11,064 nt of DNA from Desulfonatronum sp. (GTDB taxonomy: Bacteria; Desulfobacterota; Desulfovibrionia; Desulfovibrionales; Desulfonatronaceae). The stretch spans positions 1 to 11,064 of the forward strand of contig SKYX01000204.1 in assembly GCA_007127655.1 (NCBI GenBank), written 5' to 3'. Numbering within the stretch: the stretch's first letter is position 1; every line of letters starts with the position of its first letter. Positions 1 through 6,812 of this stretch are shown here, in pieces. The notes beneath the pieces are model-generated. The model was not told where the DNA came from, searched no databases, and worked only from the letters and a program-made list of their open reading frames with translations. Both the position numbers and the translations under genes were made by a program.

Positions 1-1117
1 CCATTTCGACGAAATAGCCGGGTTCAACAATATAGCTCATGATTTCCCGGGTAATGTTCTTCAGGCCCTGGTTGCGGACATAGTTGCAGGAATCCTGCAG
101 GGTGACCGGTTCCTTGATCCGCTTGGTCGGGTCGATTTTGATCCGCCCGGTGCGCAGCATCTCGGCCAGCCATTCCACGTAGTGGATGTATGGCCTGGGC
201 GGCTGGCCGTCTTCCCGACCGGCCCAATAGGGCCCTTCGATGACCGTGGCCCGGTGGGCGTGGCCGCATTCCGTGCCCACGACCCGCTTGGGGCGCAGCC
301 GTTCGATGGCGTCATAGACATGGAGAACTTGTTGCTTGCAGCCTTCCCAGTCGCCGGCGAAGAGGGTCAAGGAGGTCTGTTCCCAGCCCTCGGAGGGCAT
401 GGTCCAGTTCTCGCCAGCCACGTGGAACAGGATGGCCGCCTCGGCGATGTCTTCTGGATAGTGTTTGGCCTCGCGGGCATTGAGGGTGTACATGATGTCC
501 GCGTCTTCCTTGTCCACGGGGATTTCCAGGCCGGGCCACTCCTCGGAGTTTTCGTCGGCCATCCATTCGCAGGTGTCCACCCAGTCTTCGGTGGTCACGT
601 CCATTTGGGCCTTGTACACCCGGTGCATCCCGGAACCGATTTTCAGTTCCCAAGGCACGAACCCCTGGGAGAAGAGCAGACCGCGCAGGTAGGAGAACAT
701 CACGCCCATGTCGATGCCGTGGGGGCAGAACTGGCCGCAACGATTGCAGCAGGTACACCAACTCCAGGCGATGTCCATGCAGTTGCGCATGAAGGCGTTG
801 TCAACCTTGCCTTTGCGCTTGACGATCTCGCCCAGAGTGGCATGGATTTTGGCTGAGGGAACCTGTCGGGGGTCCCTGTTGTTGACTTCGTATAAAAAAC
901 AGCTGTCCGCGCACAAGCCGCATTTGGCGCAAATGTTCAACCACGTTTTGAGACGCGACTTCATGGTGTTCTGAATAGTGGACCAGAGCTTGTCCGTATC
1001 CACCTCCAACTGCTCCATTTCCGCGTAATATTGCTTGCCGCTCTTGTCTCCGAGCGTCAGCTTAAGCTGCTCGTCCGTGACAATGGGCTGCTTGTTGCAA
1101 AGAATTCCTTCGGGCAT
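1..1117 (-). CDS. hmcF: HmcF, HdrD-like iron-sulfur subunit of the Hmc complex (3' end cut by window)
   Basis: Cytoplasmic-side electron-transfer subunit of the high-molecular-weight cytochrome complex, related to the HdrD/GlpC family. The 372 visible residues start [13 protein letters not shown], and the frame stays open to base 1. D. vulgaris HmcF is roughly 460 residues, so about 90 are missing. Two ferredoxin-like 4Fe-4S motifs of the form CX2CX2CX3C are visible: C63/66/69/73 and C121/124/127/131, the second followed by Pro. Further on are a TECGHAHRA segment and a DSCNYVRN segment. They sit where HdrD-type proteins carry their CCG/cysteine-rich domains, but show single cysteines here. 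No signal peptide or membrane helix is seen in the visible part. The start is set by a GGGAG Shine-Dalgarno sequence 6 nt upstream. It lies 39 bp after hmcE and is co-transcribed with it by position. Identification rests on motifs and operon order. Confidence 0.9.
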   Translation of the reverse strand, partial: MPEGILCNKQPIVTDEQLKLTLGDKSGKQYYAEMEQLEVDTDKLWSTIQNTMKSRLKTWLNICAKCGLCADSCFLYEVNNRDPRQVPSAKIHATLGEIVKRKGKVDNAFMRNCMDIAWSWCTCCNRCGQFCPHGIDMGVMFSYLRGLLFSQGFVPWELKIGSGMHRVYKAQMDVTTEDWVDTCEWMADENSEEWPGLEIPVDKEDADIMYTLNAREAKHYPEDIAEAAILFHVAGENWTMPSEGWEQTSLTLFAGDWEGCKQQVLHVYDAIERLRPKRVVGTECGHAHRATVIEGPYWAGREDGQPPRPYIHYVEWLAEMLRTGRIKIDPTKRIKEPVTLQDSCNYVRNQGLKNITREIMSYIVEPGYFVEM

Positions 1118-1156
1118 TGTATTCTCCCTCTCGTTGAGCTTGTGTTTCCCAGATGC

Positions 1157-1834
1157 CTACCAGGTCATCTGAGTGCCTTTCATTCCGCCGCGCTTGATGC
1201 CGTAGTCCATGCCCAGTTGCGCGCGGGTCAGGAAGAAGAGGACCACATGGTTCAGTCTGGTGAAGACCAGGCTGAGCAGCCAGACGTGGCCGGTAAAGAT
1301 GTGGATGAGCAGCCAGAAGTCGTAGTTACCCACGTTGTACCGGGCGATCAGACCGGTCAGGAAAGGGGACACGGCGATGACGATCAGCAGGTAGTCGTAG
1401 GCCGAGGTGAGGATTCTGACCTCGGGATAGGCGATGCGGCGCAGGATCAGGAAGATGCCTCCGATGACCACGACCCAGGACAGGAAGTCGGCCAAGCCGG
1501 TGGAAATCCCGGGCAGGCGAATACCCCAGCTGTCCTTGAGCATGATATTGTGCGCCTCGAGAAATATCGGCGTGAACAGCAGGCCGATGTGGAAGCTGAA
1601 AAAAAGCAGGGTGAACAGCGGCTTGGCCCGCCAGCCGTGGGAGCCCCAGGGTAAAATCCAGAAAAAGATGGATCTGGCGGCCCCTTTCAGGCCGTGCTGC
1701 ATGTTGGGCCGATAGCCCACGCGATCCAGTCGCCAGTCCAGGCCGCGGATGTACGTCACCACATGGTACGTCAATCCAACGACCACGACCAGGAACGTGA
1801 TCCAGACCATGGGTCCAGTCAAGAAATTATACAT
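1157..1834 (-). CDS. hmcE: HmcE, cytochrome b-type membrane subunit
   Basis: Integral membrane subunit of the Hmc complex, similar to NarI/DsrM cytochrome b proteins that bind haem b and exchange electrons with quinones. It has 225 residues, matching the ~25 kDa of the D. vulgaris protein. About five hydrophobic helices are visible near residues 5-28, 72-92, 113-133, 145-164 and 173-200. Candidate haem ligands or quinone-site histidines are H24, H82, H178 and H183. The frame is open 7 codons further upstream to a GTG at 1855, but I chose the ATG at 1834 because GAGGAG lies 6 nt before it and it gives MYNFLTGP at the head of the first helix. It follows a 147-bp gap after hmcD and precedes hmcF by 39 bp. 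The assignment is strong from operon position and topology. Which histidines bind haem is inferred. Confidence 0.9.
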   Translation of the reverse strand: MYNFLTGPMVWITFLVVVVGLTYHVVTYIRGLDWRLDRVGYRPNMQHGLKGAARSIFFWILPWGSHGWRAKPLFTLLFFSFHIGLLFTPIFLEAHNIMLKDSWGIRLPGISTGLADFLSWVVVIGGIFLILRRIAYPEVRILTSAYDYLLIVIAVSPFLTGLIARYNVGNYDFWLLIHIFTGHVWLLSLVFTRLNHVVLFFLTRAQLGMDYGIKRGGMKGTQMTW

Positions 1835-1871
1835 ATGCGTCTCCTCGAGCATCACTTATGTTGTTGCAATC

Positions 1872-1979
1872 CGGACGGTCTTGTCGTCCGTCGATCCAGA
1901 AAGCTTGGATCATGAGCGCTTGTGCCCGCCAAGCGGCTTCCGGCACGTGCAAACCGCGCCGGAAGCCTTCTCTCCGCTT
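1872..1979 (-). repeat. Three inverted repeats in the hmcD-hmcE gap
   Basis: The 147-bp spacer (1835-1981) holds three dyads. The largest pairs 1935-1944 (GGCTTCCGGC) with 1958-1967 (GCCGGAAGCC), 10 perfect bp with a 13-nt loop. It may be prolonged by AAGC 1931-1934 with GCTT 1976-1979 across a bulge. The second pairs GATCCA 1893-1898 with TGGATC 1906-1911. The third pairs CGGACG 1872-1877 with CGTCCG 1885-1890. None is followed by a T-run on the minus strand, so they do not look like simple intrinsic terminators. They could be mRNA-stabilising or processing sites that set HmcE/F levels relative to HmcA-D. No ORF in this gap looks real. Confidence 0.75.
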
Positions 1980-1981
1980 TG

Positions 1982-2158
1982 CTAATGCCCATGACCATTG
2001 TCATGCCCCTCGCCAGTCCGGTGAGGGTTGTCGATGGGTTTCTTTTCCCCCATCAGGAATTGCCACCAGAGTATGGCGCCGACAAGGATCCCGCCCATGA
2101 GCAGGTAGGTCATGGTCTTGGTATGCATGAAAAACTCGTGCATGGAGTTGAATTCCAT
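1982..2158 (-). CDS. hmcD: HmcD, small single-helix subunit
   Basis: A 58-residue protein starting MEFNSMHEFFMHTKTM, with one hydrophobic helix at about residues 17-36 (TYLLMGGILVGAILWWQFLM). A short polar tail follows, rich in His, Gly and Asp and ending GHDNGHGH. D. vulgaris HmcD is likewise a ~6 kDa one-helix peptide in this position, between the NrfD-like HmcC and the cytochrome b HmcE. Size, topology and order all agree. The start is supported by GGGAGG about 9 nt upstream, 20 bp after the hmcC stop. Its role is not well defined; it probably helps hold the membrane subunits together. The His-rich tail might bind metal, but that is speculation. The TAG stop is followed within 20 nt by the first large hairpin of the hmcD-hmcE gap. 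Confidence 0.88.
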   Translation of the reverse strand: MEFNSMHEFFMHTKTMTYLLMGGILVGAILWWQFLMGEKKPIDNPHRTGEGHDNGHGH

Positions 2159-2178
2159 TGGTGTAGCCTCCCTTTAGC

Positions 2179-3351
2179 TCAGTGTTGGCCTTTGTATTCA
2201 GGGTGCTCGAAGAAGACGGGCATCCTGGTGGATACGAATCGGAACACAACCACGCCCACGGTGACGATGAACACGGAGATGATGATCTCCATCATGGCAG
2301 GGAAATACTTGTCCTCGGAGGGCAGGTGGTAGTTGAACGCGACCAGGGAAACGTTGAACCGGTTCACGACGATGCCCAGGACGGTCAGGATCGCCGTCCA
2401 CTTGATCAGGGCGAAGTTCTTGTCCCGCGCGCCCACGGCGTACAGGAAGGCCGGCAGGGCCACGAAGCAGAGCATTTCCACAAGGAACCAGGCACCGAAG
2501 CCGCTGGCCAGGTAGCTCCAATTGTTGTCATAGGTCAGGCCGATCATCTTCAGGGCAAAGTAGCCGAACAGCACCCAGGAGCAGCCCTTGGCAAAGCCGA
2601 GGACCACGTCGTCGTGATTTCTGTTGTACTCGCTGTCCATCATCCGGTGCAGATACTTGTGCGACAAGGAGCCTTCAAAGATGACCATGGACAACCCGGC
2701 CGCGATGCTGGAGACGAAAAAGAACACCGGAAGATAGGCCGAGTACCACAGCGGGTGCAGTTTGGATGGGGCGATGGTGTACAGCGCACCCAGGGAGGAC
2801 TGGTGCAAGGTGGAGAGCACCACGCCGAAAATGACCAGCACCAGGGTCATTTTGACCAAGGCGTCCCGCAGCTTCCGCCAGCCCTTCCATTCGAACAGGG
2901 TGGGCAGAAACTCAAGAAACAGGACGGTCAGGTACAGGAAAACGCACAAACCTACTTCGAAGAGCAGCGATGTCGTGCCCTGCTGAACGAAGATCGGGTA
3001 GGGCAGCCGCCAGGGGCGACCGACGTCGTAGTGCAGGGCCATGACCACCAGGGCGTAGCCCAGGAAGGCGGTCAGAACCGCGGGGCGGACCGCGGAATGG
3101 TACTTTTTGAACCCGAAGACATAGCAGGCCGCGGCGGTGGTGTAGCCGCCGGCAGCCAAGGCGACGCCGCAGAGCAGGTCGAAGCTGATCCAGATGCCCC
3201 AGGGGTAGTTGTCGTCCAGGTTGGTCACGGCCCCGAGCCCGCCGGTGAAGCGGATAACGGTGACGATCAGGCCCGCGATGATGATCAGGCCTGTTACGAT
3301 ATTGAACGGCGTCAAATACGACTTGAAGTCGTCATTGGTCACGGTGCTCAT
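2179..3351 (-). CDS. hmcC: HmcC, NrfD/PsrC-type polytopic membrane subunit
   Basis: A 390-residue integral membrane protein of the NrfD (polysulfide reductase membrane subunit) family. In such complexes it handles menaquinone and pairs with a four-cluster ferredoxin-like subunit, here HmcB. About ten hydrophobic segments are visible, starting near residues 17, 54, 90, 128, 166, 205, 257, 284, 318 and 353. Family-like motifs are PWGIWISFDLLCG at 50-62, DVGRPWR at 109-115 and STLHQSSLGALY at 180-191. Length fits the ~43 kDa D. vulgaris HmcC. The start ATG at 3351 overlaps the hmcB stop as ATGA, and GAGGAGGAA just upstream inside hmcB acts as ribosome site, so translation is probably coupled. 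hmcD follows after 20 bp. Family assignment is secure; quinone binding is inferred from relatives. Confidence 0.93.
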   Translation of the reverse strand: MSTVTNDDFKSYLTPFNIVTGLIIIAGLIVTVIRFTGGLGAVTNLDDNYPWGIWISFDLLCGVALAAGGYTTAAACYVFGFKKYHSAVRPAVLTAFLGYALVVMALHYDVGRPWRLPYPIFVQQGTTSLLFEVGLCVFLYLTVLFLEFLPTLFEWKGWRKLRDALVKMTLVLVIFGVVLSTLHQSSLGALYTIAPSKLHPLWYSAYLPVFFFVSSIAAGLSMVIFEGSLSHKYLHRMMDSEYNRNHDDVVLGFAKGCSWVLFGYFALKMIGLTYDNNWSYLASGFGAWFLVEMLCFVALPAFLYAVGARDKNFALIKWTAILTVLGIVVNRFNVSLVAFNYHLPSEDKYFPAMMEIIISVFIVTVGVVVFRFVSTRMPVFFEHPEYKGQH

Positions 3352-4430
3352 TTGCCTTCCTCCTCGTCCGTAGCGCTCGCTTCAGCCGCTTTGAGTTCTT
3401 CTTCTTTCTTGGCCAGAGCTTCCTTGACGGCCTTTTTCACTTCGTTGTCCACGCGGCGGTTGGCGGACTCTTCCGCCTTGGCCAGAGACGCGTCCAAGTT
3501 TTCCTTGGCCTCGGCCTTGGCTTTGGCCAGGGCGGCGGACACGGCCTGCTGCTGCTCCTGGGCCGCGATTTTTTCCTTGCGCTTATTGATGGCGTAAATC
3601 CCGCCAAGCAAGACCGGCCAGACGCCCACCACCACGGGGACCGCGGCCAGTGCGCCGGCGGTGAGTTCCGGAGCCGATTTGGTGCCCAGATCCTCGCGCA
3701 GACCAACCTGGGAAAAGGGGGTGCCGGAGATGTACAGCCAGCTGGTGCCGCCCATTTCATGCTCGCCGTAGATACTCTCGACGTAGCGTCCTGGAAAGGC
3801 GGCGAAACGGCGGCGGGCCAGGGTGAGCAGTTCGTTGCGAGGGCCGTAGATCATGGCCTCCATGGGACAGACTTGCACGCAACCGGGCAGGCGCAGTTCG
3901 CCGGAGCGCATCTGCGGGCCACACAGCGTGCACTTCATCACCCGGGGGGTGAAGGCCTTGTGGTATTCGTAGGTTGGAATTTCAAAGGGGCAGGCGATCA
4001 TGCAGTACCGGCAGCCGACGCAGACGGTTTCGTCATAGTCCACGGCGCTGTCGGGCTGTTTCTGGAACGCACTGACGAAGCACGAGGAAGCACAAGCCGG
4101 TTCCAGACAGTGGTTGCATTGGTTCTTCCGGTACACCGGGCCGCCAGGTGTGTCGAACTTGTTGACCACGGTGAAGGTGGTCGAGTCCGTACGCCGCCGG
4201 GTGTTCAGAATTTCCAGGTTGTCAAAGGGCACTTCCGGTTCGGGAAGGTTGTTGACCTGGTTGCAGGCCAATTCGCACTTGCGGCAGCCGATGCACCGCG
4301 TCCCGTCGAACAGCACACCCGGGGTGTCGTGATAGCCTCTGAAGTCCTTGGCCGCGGCCCGGGCAGTGGCCGGAACCGCCAGCCCGGCCCCGGCCGCGCC
4401 CATCAATCCGAGGAATGATCTGCGTTTCAT
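3348..4430 (-). CDS. hmcB: HmcB, four-cluster [4Fe-4S] electron-transfer subunit
   Basis: A periplasm-facing iron-sulfur subunit that passes electrons between HmcA and membrane HmcC. The 360 residues begin MKRRSFLGLMG, a twin-arginine-type signal with a hydrophobic stretch to about residue 26. Four cysteine groups fit four 4Fe-4S clusters: C46/49/52/56, C105/108/113/117, C137/140/143/147 and C167/170/184/188. This is the NrfC/DmsB-type arrangement. Residues 258-281 form one membrane helix, followed by INKRKEK. The remaining ~75 residues are rich in Ala, Lys and Glu and look like a coiled coil, ending in an acidic tail. The frame is open further upstream to 4538, inside hmcA, but the start at 4430 has AAGGAG 9 nt upstream and gives the Tat signal. 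It lies 23 bp after hmcA and overlaps hmcC by 4 bp. Confidence 0.93.
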   Translation of the reverse strand: MKRRSFLGLMGAAGAGLAVPATARAAAKDFRGYHDTPGVLFDGTRCIGCRKCELACNQVNNLPEPEVPFDNLEILNTRRRTDSTTFTVVNKFDTPGGPVYRKNQCNHCLEPACASSCFVSAFQKQPDSAVDYDETVCVGCRYCMIACPFEIPTYEYHKAFTPRVMKCTLCGPQMRSGELRLPGCVQVCPMEAMIYGPRNELLTLARRRFAAFPGRYVESIYGEHEMGGTSWLYISGTPFSQVGLREDLGTKSAPELTAGALAAVPVVVGVWPVLLGGIYAINKRKEKIAAQEQQQAVSAALAKAKAEAKENLDASLAKAEESANRRVDNEVKKAVKEALAKKEEELKAAEASATDEEEGK

Positions 4431-4453
4431 ATGTCGGTTCTCCTTACGAGCTG

Positions 4454-6214
4454 TCAATTCTCTTTCTGTTTGTGGCAGGAGGTGCAGTCCGTGGCAGCCG
4501 GCTTTTCCAGGCCCATCTCCGTGTGGCAGGACATGCACTGGATGTGGTAGGCGGCCAAAAGTCCGGGCCGTCCAAGGCGACCTTCCTGGGAGCGCTGGTC
4601 GTGGCAGGTTTGGCAGCTCGGCGGCTCTGCGGAGAGGGGGCTATTATGGTGGCAGCCCTGGCACATGGTGACCGGAGTCGCGTGGAAGGTGGTGGCCAGC
4701 GAGTTGTCCTGCATCTTCTCCATCATGCTCATGACGATCTTGCGGTGAGGCAGTTCCGCTGGCTGGTACTCGTCGGCCAGGACGTCGATCTTGACCACGT
4801 TGGGAATGTCTTCCTCGGCGATCAGCAAGGCTTCCTGCCCCCGCCGGTCGATGATGAGCTGGTGGGCCAGGACGACGCGGCCTTCCTTGTCCTCTGGAAT
4901 GACCACCGGTTCTCCGGCGGGCTGCCTGCCACTAGCCTGGGCCGGAATGAGCATTTCGGTGTAGTCCGTGTAGTCGACGCTTTGGCGCTCCATGGAGCGC
5001 TGGCTCAAGATATCCGGGTTGACGTGACACAGGGCGCAACTGGAGGCCGGAGGCTCGGTCCCCTGGGGCATGGCTGCATGGCAGCCGGCGCAGGAGGGAT
5101 CCTGCTTCATTTCATTGTGGCAGCCCACGCAGCTGGATTTGCTGTCCGGGGCGTGCATGGCCCGCTCCAGGGTGATGTAGCCGCCCTGCTCCGAACCTTG
5201 CAGAGTGTGACAGTCCGTACAGGAACTCTTCAGGGTTTCATGGTGGCAGTCCCGGCAGGCGTCCGTGGCCTGCTCATGCAATTCGTGGTTGAAAGGCACG
5301 GGATACATCAGGGTGGGGTGGGTGGCGTCCTTGGACCGCTCGGGCAGCTTGGCCGCAAGCAGCACGACGTCGGGTTGCTGGCGGGGCAGCCGGGGCAACA
5401 CACCGTCCATCTCTTCCAGCTTTTCAGCAAACTTGGCCTGCATTTCCAGGCGCTGCGGCCCGCCGTGACAGGAGGCGCAGTCCAGGGGACCGTTGCGCTC
5501 GGCCTGGGTTTCCTTGTTTTCCAGGTGACACGTCACGCACTGGCCGTGAAACGCTTCCGCGAGGTTGGCCTTGACGGGCTCCTTGGGCTCGGACGTATGG
5601 CAGGAGCGGCATCCTTCTTCGGCGAACTGGATGTAGACGAGTTCCTGCTTGTCCTCGTCGTATTCGTGGTGACACTGTCCACAGTTGGTGTCCTTGCCCT
5701 CGTCCTTGGCGATCAGGTCCGAATCCCAGTGGATGTAGTGCAGGATGTTGTCCATGCCGCCGGAAACCCAGGCCTGGGTGGAGGTCGCTGGTTCCACGTG
5801 GCATTTGCGGCATTCGCCGATCTGTGGCCCGGGGTTGTCCATCCGCGCCTTGGCGTTCTCCGCGTGACAGGCCGTACAGTTGTCGTGGTACAGGTCTTTC
5901 AACCGGTTCGCGGCGGGGTCCTCAAGACGCATGTACTTGTAGGAGATCGTGCCGCTTTCGTCCTTGATGTGACAGGCCGCGCAGTCCTTGTCCTGTTCGG
6001 CCAGGGCCTGGGTATGCGCATCGTGTAAAAACTGAACGGCGGAGGCCTGTTTCGTGGTCTGCTTGGCCATGGCCTGGATCATGATCAGATCGGCCCTGCC
6101 GGAGTCCTTTCCGGAAGAGCTGATCATGCTCATCACGTCGGCCTGTAGAAAAAGCACGCAAACCAAAACGAACAGGCACCCGGACAAGCCTAGTACTAAT
6201 TTCCTGTATGCCAT
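4454..6214 (-). CDS. hmcA: HmcA, 16-haem high-molecular-weight cytochrome c
   Basis: A periplasmic multihaem cytochrome that accepts electrons from the cytochrome c3/hydrogenase pool and feeds the membrane Hmc complex. Of its 586 residues, about 25 form an uncleaved signal sequence (hydrophobic 6-23, likely cut near LQA at 23-25). There are exactly 16 CXXCH sites, with first cysteines at 78, 113, 135, 178, 202, 226, 246, 320, 332, 362, 375, 393, 518, 534, 560 and 577. This is the hallmark number for HmcA. Haem-free stretches lie at about 251-319 and 398-517. D. vulgaris HmcA is about 545 residues, so this copy is somewhat longer. Scattered extra histidines such as H64, H67, H110, H159 and H162 could be distal haem ligands, as in cytochrome c3 modules. 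GGGAG lies about 8 nt upstream of the start. It is the first gene of the operon, 23 bp before hmcB. Confidence 0.95.
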   Translation of the reverse strand: MAYRKLVLGLSGCLFVLVCVLFLQADVMSMISSSGKDSGRADLIMIQAMAKQTTKQASAVQFLHDAHTQALAEQDKDCAACHIKDESGTISYKYMRLEDPAANRLKDLYHDNCTACHAENAKARMDNPGPQIGECRKCHVEPATSTQAWVSGGMDNILHYIHWDSDLIAKDEGKDTNCGQCHHEYDEDKQELVYIQFAEEGCRSCHTSEPKEPVKANLAEAFHGQCVTCHLENKETQAERNGPLDCASCHGGPQRLEMQAKFAEKLEEMDGVLPRLPRQQPDVVLLAAKLPERSKDATHPTLMYPVPFNHELHEQATDACRDCHHETLKSSCTDCHTLQGSEQGGYITLERAMHAPDSKSSCVGCHNEMKQDPSCAGCHAAMPQGTEPPASSCALCHVNPDILSQRSMERQSVDYTDYTEMLIPAQASGRQPAGEPVVIPEDKEGRVVLAHQLIIDRRGQEALLIAEEDIPNVVKIDVLADEYQPAELPHRKIVMSMMEKMQDNSLATTFHATPVTMCQGCHHNSPLSAEPPSCQTCHDQRSQEGRLGRPGLLAAYHIQCMSCHTEMGLEKPAATDCTSCHKQKEN

Positions 6215-6304
6215 GAAAATCGCTCCCTTTTTCTCAATTTATCGAGCGGAGTTGCTTGCAGTGGATGAAGTCGCCTTTGCCGAATGTCGGATCCAATTAC
6301 GTCG

Positions 6305-6329
6305 CACATGTTCACTGTTTCACATTCAC
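6305..6329 (-). promoter_or_regulatory. GTGAA triple repeat upstream of hmcA, possible operator
   Basis: About 90-115 bp before the hmcA start, the minus strand carries GTGAA three times, at 6325-6329, 6319-6323 and 6311-6315, followed by another GTG at 6305-6307. The span 6308-6325 is also an imperfect dyad (ATGT...ACAT) that resembles a half-conserved TGTGA-N6-type site, the kind bound by CRP/FNR-family or Rex regulators in sulfate reducers. The right half departs from consensus, so this is only a candidate. I see no convincing sigma70 or sigma54 promoter close to it. Confidence 0.3.
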
Positions 6330-6408
6330 GCTCCTTTGCCATGGATAACACCGCTCCTCGAGCCGGGATCAGCGGAACGAGGTCCTGAACCCCTTGGGGC
6401 GTAAAGAC

Positions 6409-6432
6409 AAAAACCCCTCTCGGTGCGAGGGG
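6409..6432 (-). terminator. Intrinsic terminator upstream of hmcA
   Basis: On the minus strand CCCCTC (6432-6427) pairs with GAGGGG (6419-6414) around a 7-nt loop, followed at once by five T (6413-6409). This is a textbook Rho-independent terminator. It sits about 195 bp before hmcA and about 175 nt after a candidate promoter, and no protein gene ends next to it. Confidence 0.75.
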
Positions 6433-6585
6433 ATTTCGACATTGCTAAGGACGAAGACCGAGTATCCCGGCTTCCCCAAATTCTCAACACTCCACAGGGA
6501 CCAGCGGGGGGAGGTCGGCTTGCGAGTGAACTCGGAGATGGCTCCGGGTACCCGGTAAAACCTCTCTGATAGGCGGGTTTTTAAG
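6409..6585 (-). ncRNA. Candidate structured small RNA or attenuated leader before hmcA
   Basis: A segment of about 175 nt runs from a candidate promoter to an intrinsic terminator and has no convincing ORF. Internal dyads on the minus strand include CCGGGTACCCGG (6554-6543), CCGAGT (6534-6529) with ACTCGG (6463-6458), and TCCCC with GGGGA. Its first residues, AAAAACCC (6582-6575), are complementary to GGGTTTTT (6416-6409) at the 3' end. That could close the whole molecule as in 6S-like RNAs, or compete with the terminator as an antiterminator. I checked by eye for SRP RNA, tRNA, TPP, cobalamin, glycine and c-di-GMP riboswitch signatures and found none. Size and end pairing would allow 6S RNA, but I could not recognise its conserved core. 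The boundaries are inferred. Confidence 0.4.
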
Positions 6586-6591
6586 TAGGAC

Positions 6592-6620
6592 TTGCTAGAT
6601 GAGCCGGGGCGTATTGTCAA
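6592..6620 (-). promoter_or_regulatory. Candidate sigma70-type promoter
   Basis: On the minus strand a perfect -35 hexamer TTGACA (6620-6615) is followed after 17 bp by TAGCAA (6597-6592), a weak -10 matching TATAAT at three positions. Transcription would start near 6585 and run through the candidate RNA to the terminator at 6409, or on into hmcA if read through. The -35 and spacing are good; the -10 is poor. Confidence 0.4.
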
Positions 6621-6654
6621 GGCATTGGCGCAGATTGTGAAAAAGAGAGCGAAA

Positions 6655-6681
6655 AAAATCAGTGCCTATATGTATGATTTT
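6655..6681 (-). repeat. AT-rich inverted repeat
   Basis: On the minus strand AAAATCA (6681-6675) and TGATTTT (6661-6655) form 7-bp arms around a 13-nt spacer, and the T-run continues to seven T (6658-6652). It stands out in GC-rich surroundings. It could be a weak terminator for the mnmE/rseC-like transcript or an operator/UP-type element for the promoter 35 bp further on. The rest of 6621-6812 shows no gene or clear signal. Confidence 0.4.
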
Positions 6682-6812
6682 CCTTATCAATTGTGAGCGG
6701 CTTCCAGGGCTCAGGCTGAATGGGATGTTGTTGCAACGGGTTGCCGGGACAGGCATTCGGACTTGAGCTCGGGGCTTGCAACTCGCGAAATGGACGTGTG
6801 GGTTGGGCAGGG

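Noticed and set aside
2182..3597. Long plus-strand ORF of 471 codons across hmcC/hmcB
   Set aside because: It is antisense to hmcC and the end of hmcB, has no recognisable motif, a biased low-complexity composition (His, Gln, Gly, Val) and no ribosome site. It is a GC-rich shadow.
4415..6028. Long plus-strand ORF of 537 codons opposite hmcA
   Set aside because: The minus strand clearly encodes the 16-haem cytochrome; the Val/Gly/His-rich opposite frame is a by-product of its codon use.
6175..6214. Possible lipobox LSGC at HmcA residues 10-13
   Set aside because: The cysteine comes too early, before most of the hydrophobic stretch, so an ordinary signal peptide cut near residue 25 fits better.
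6555..6582. Plus-strand terminator-like AAAACC...GGGTTTTT
   Set aside because: Only a few base pairs form in the stem and no plus-strand gene ends there; the match is better explained by the leader's own pairing.
6409..6585. tRNA, SRP RNA or known riboswitch in the candidate RNA
   Set aside because: A GTCGAAATCC stretch looks slightly like a T arm, but no acceptor, D or anticodon arm fits. The SRP tetraloop region and the common riboswitch cores I know were not found.
6369..6620. 83-codon minus-strand ORF across the candidate RNA
   Set aside because: It covers the promoter and terminator hairpin, has no ribosome site and no family features, and so looks non-coding.
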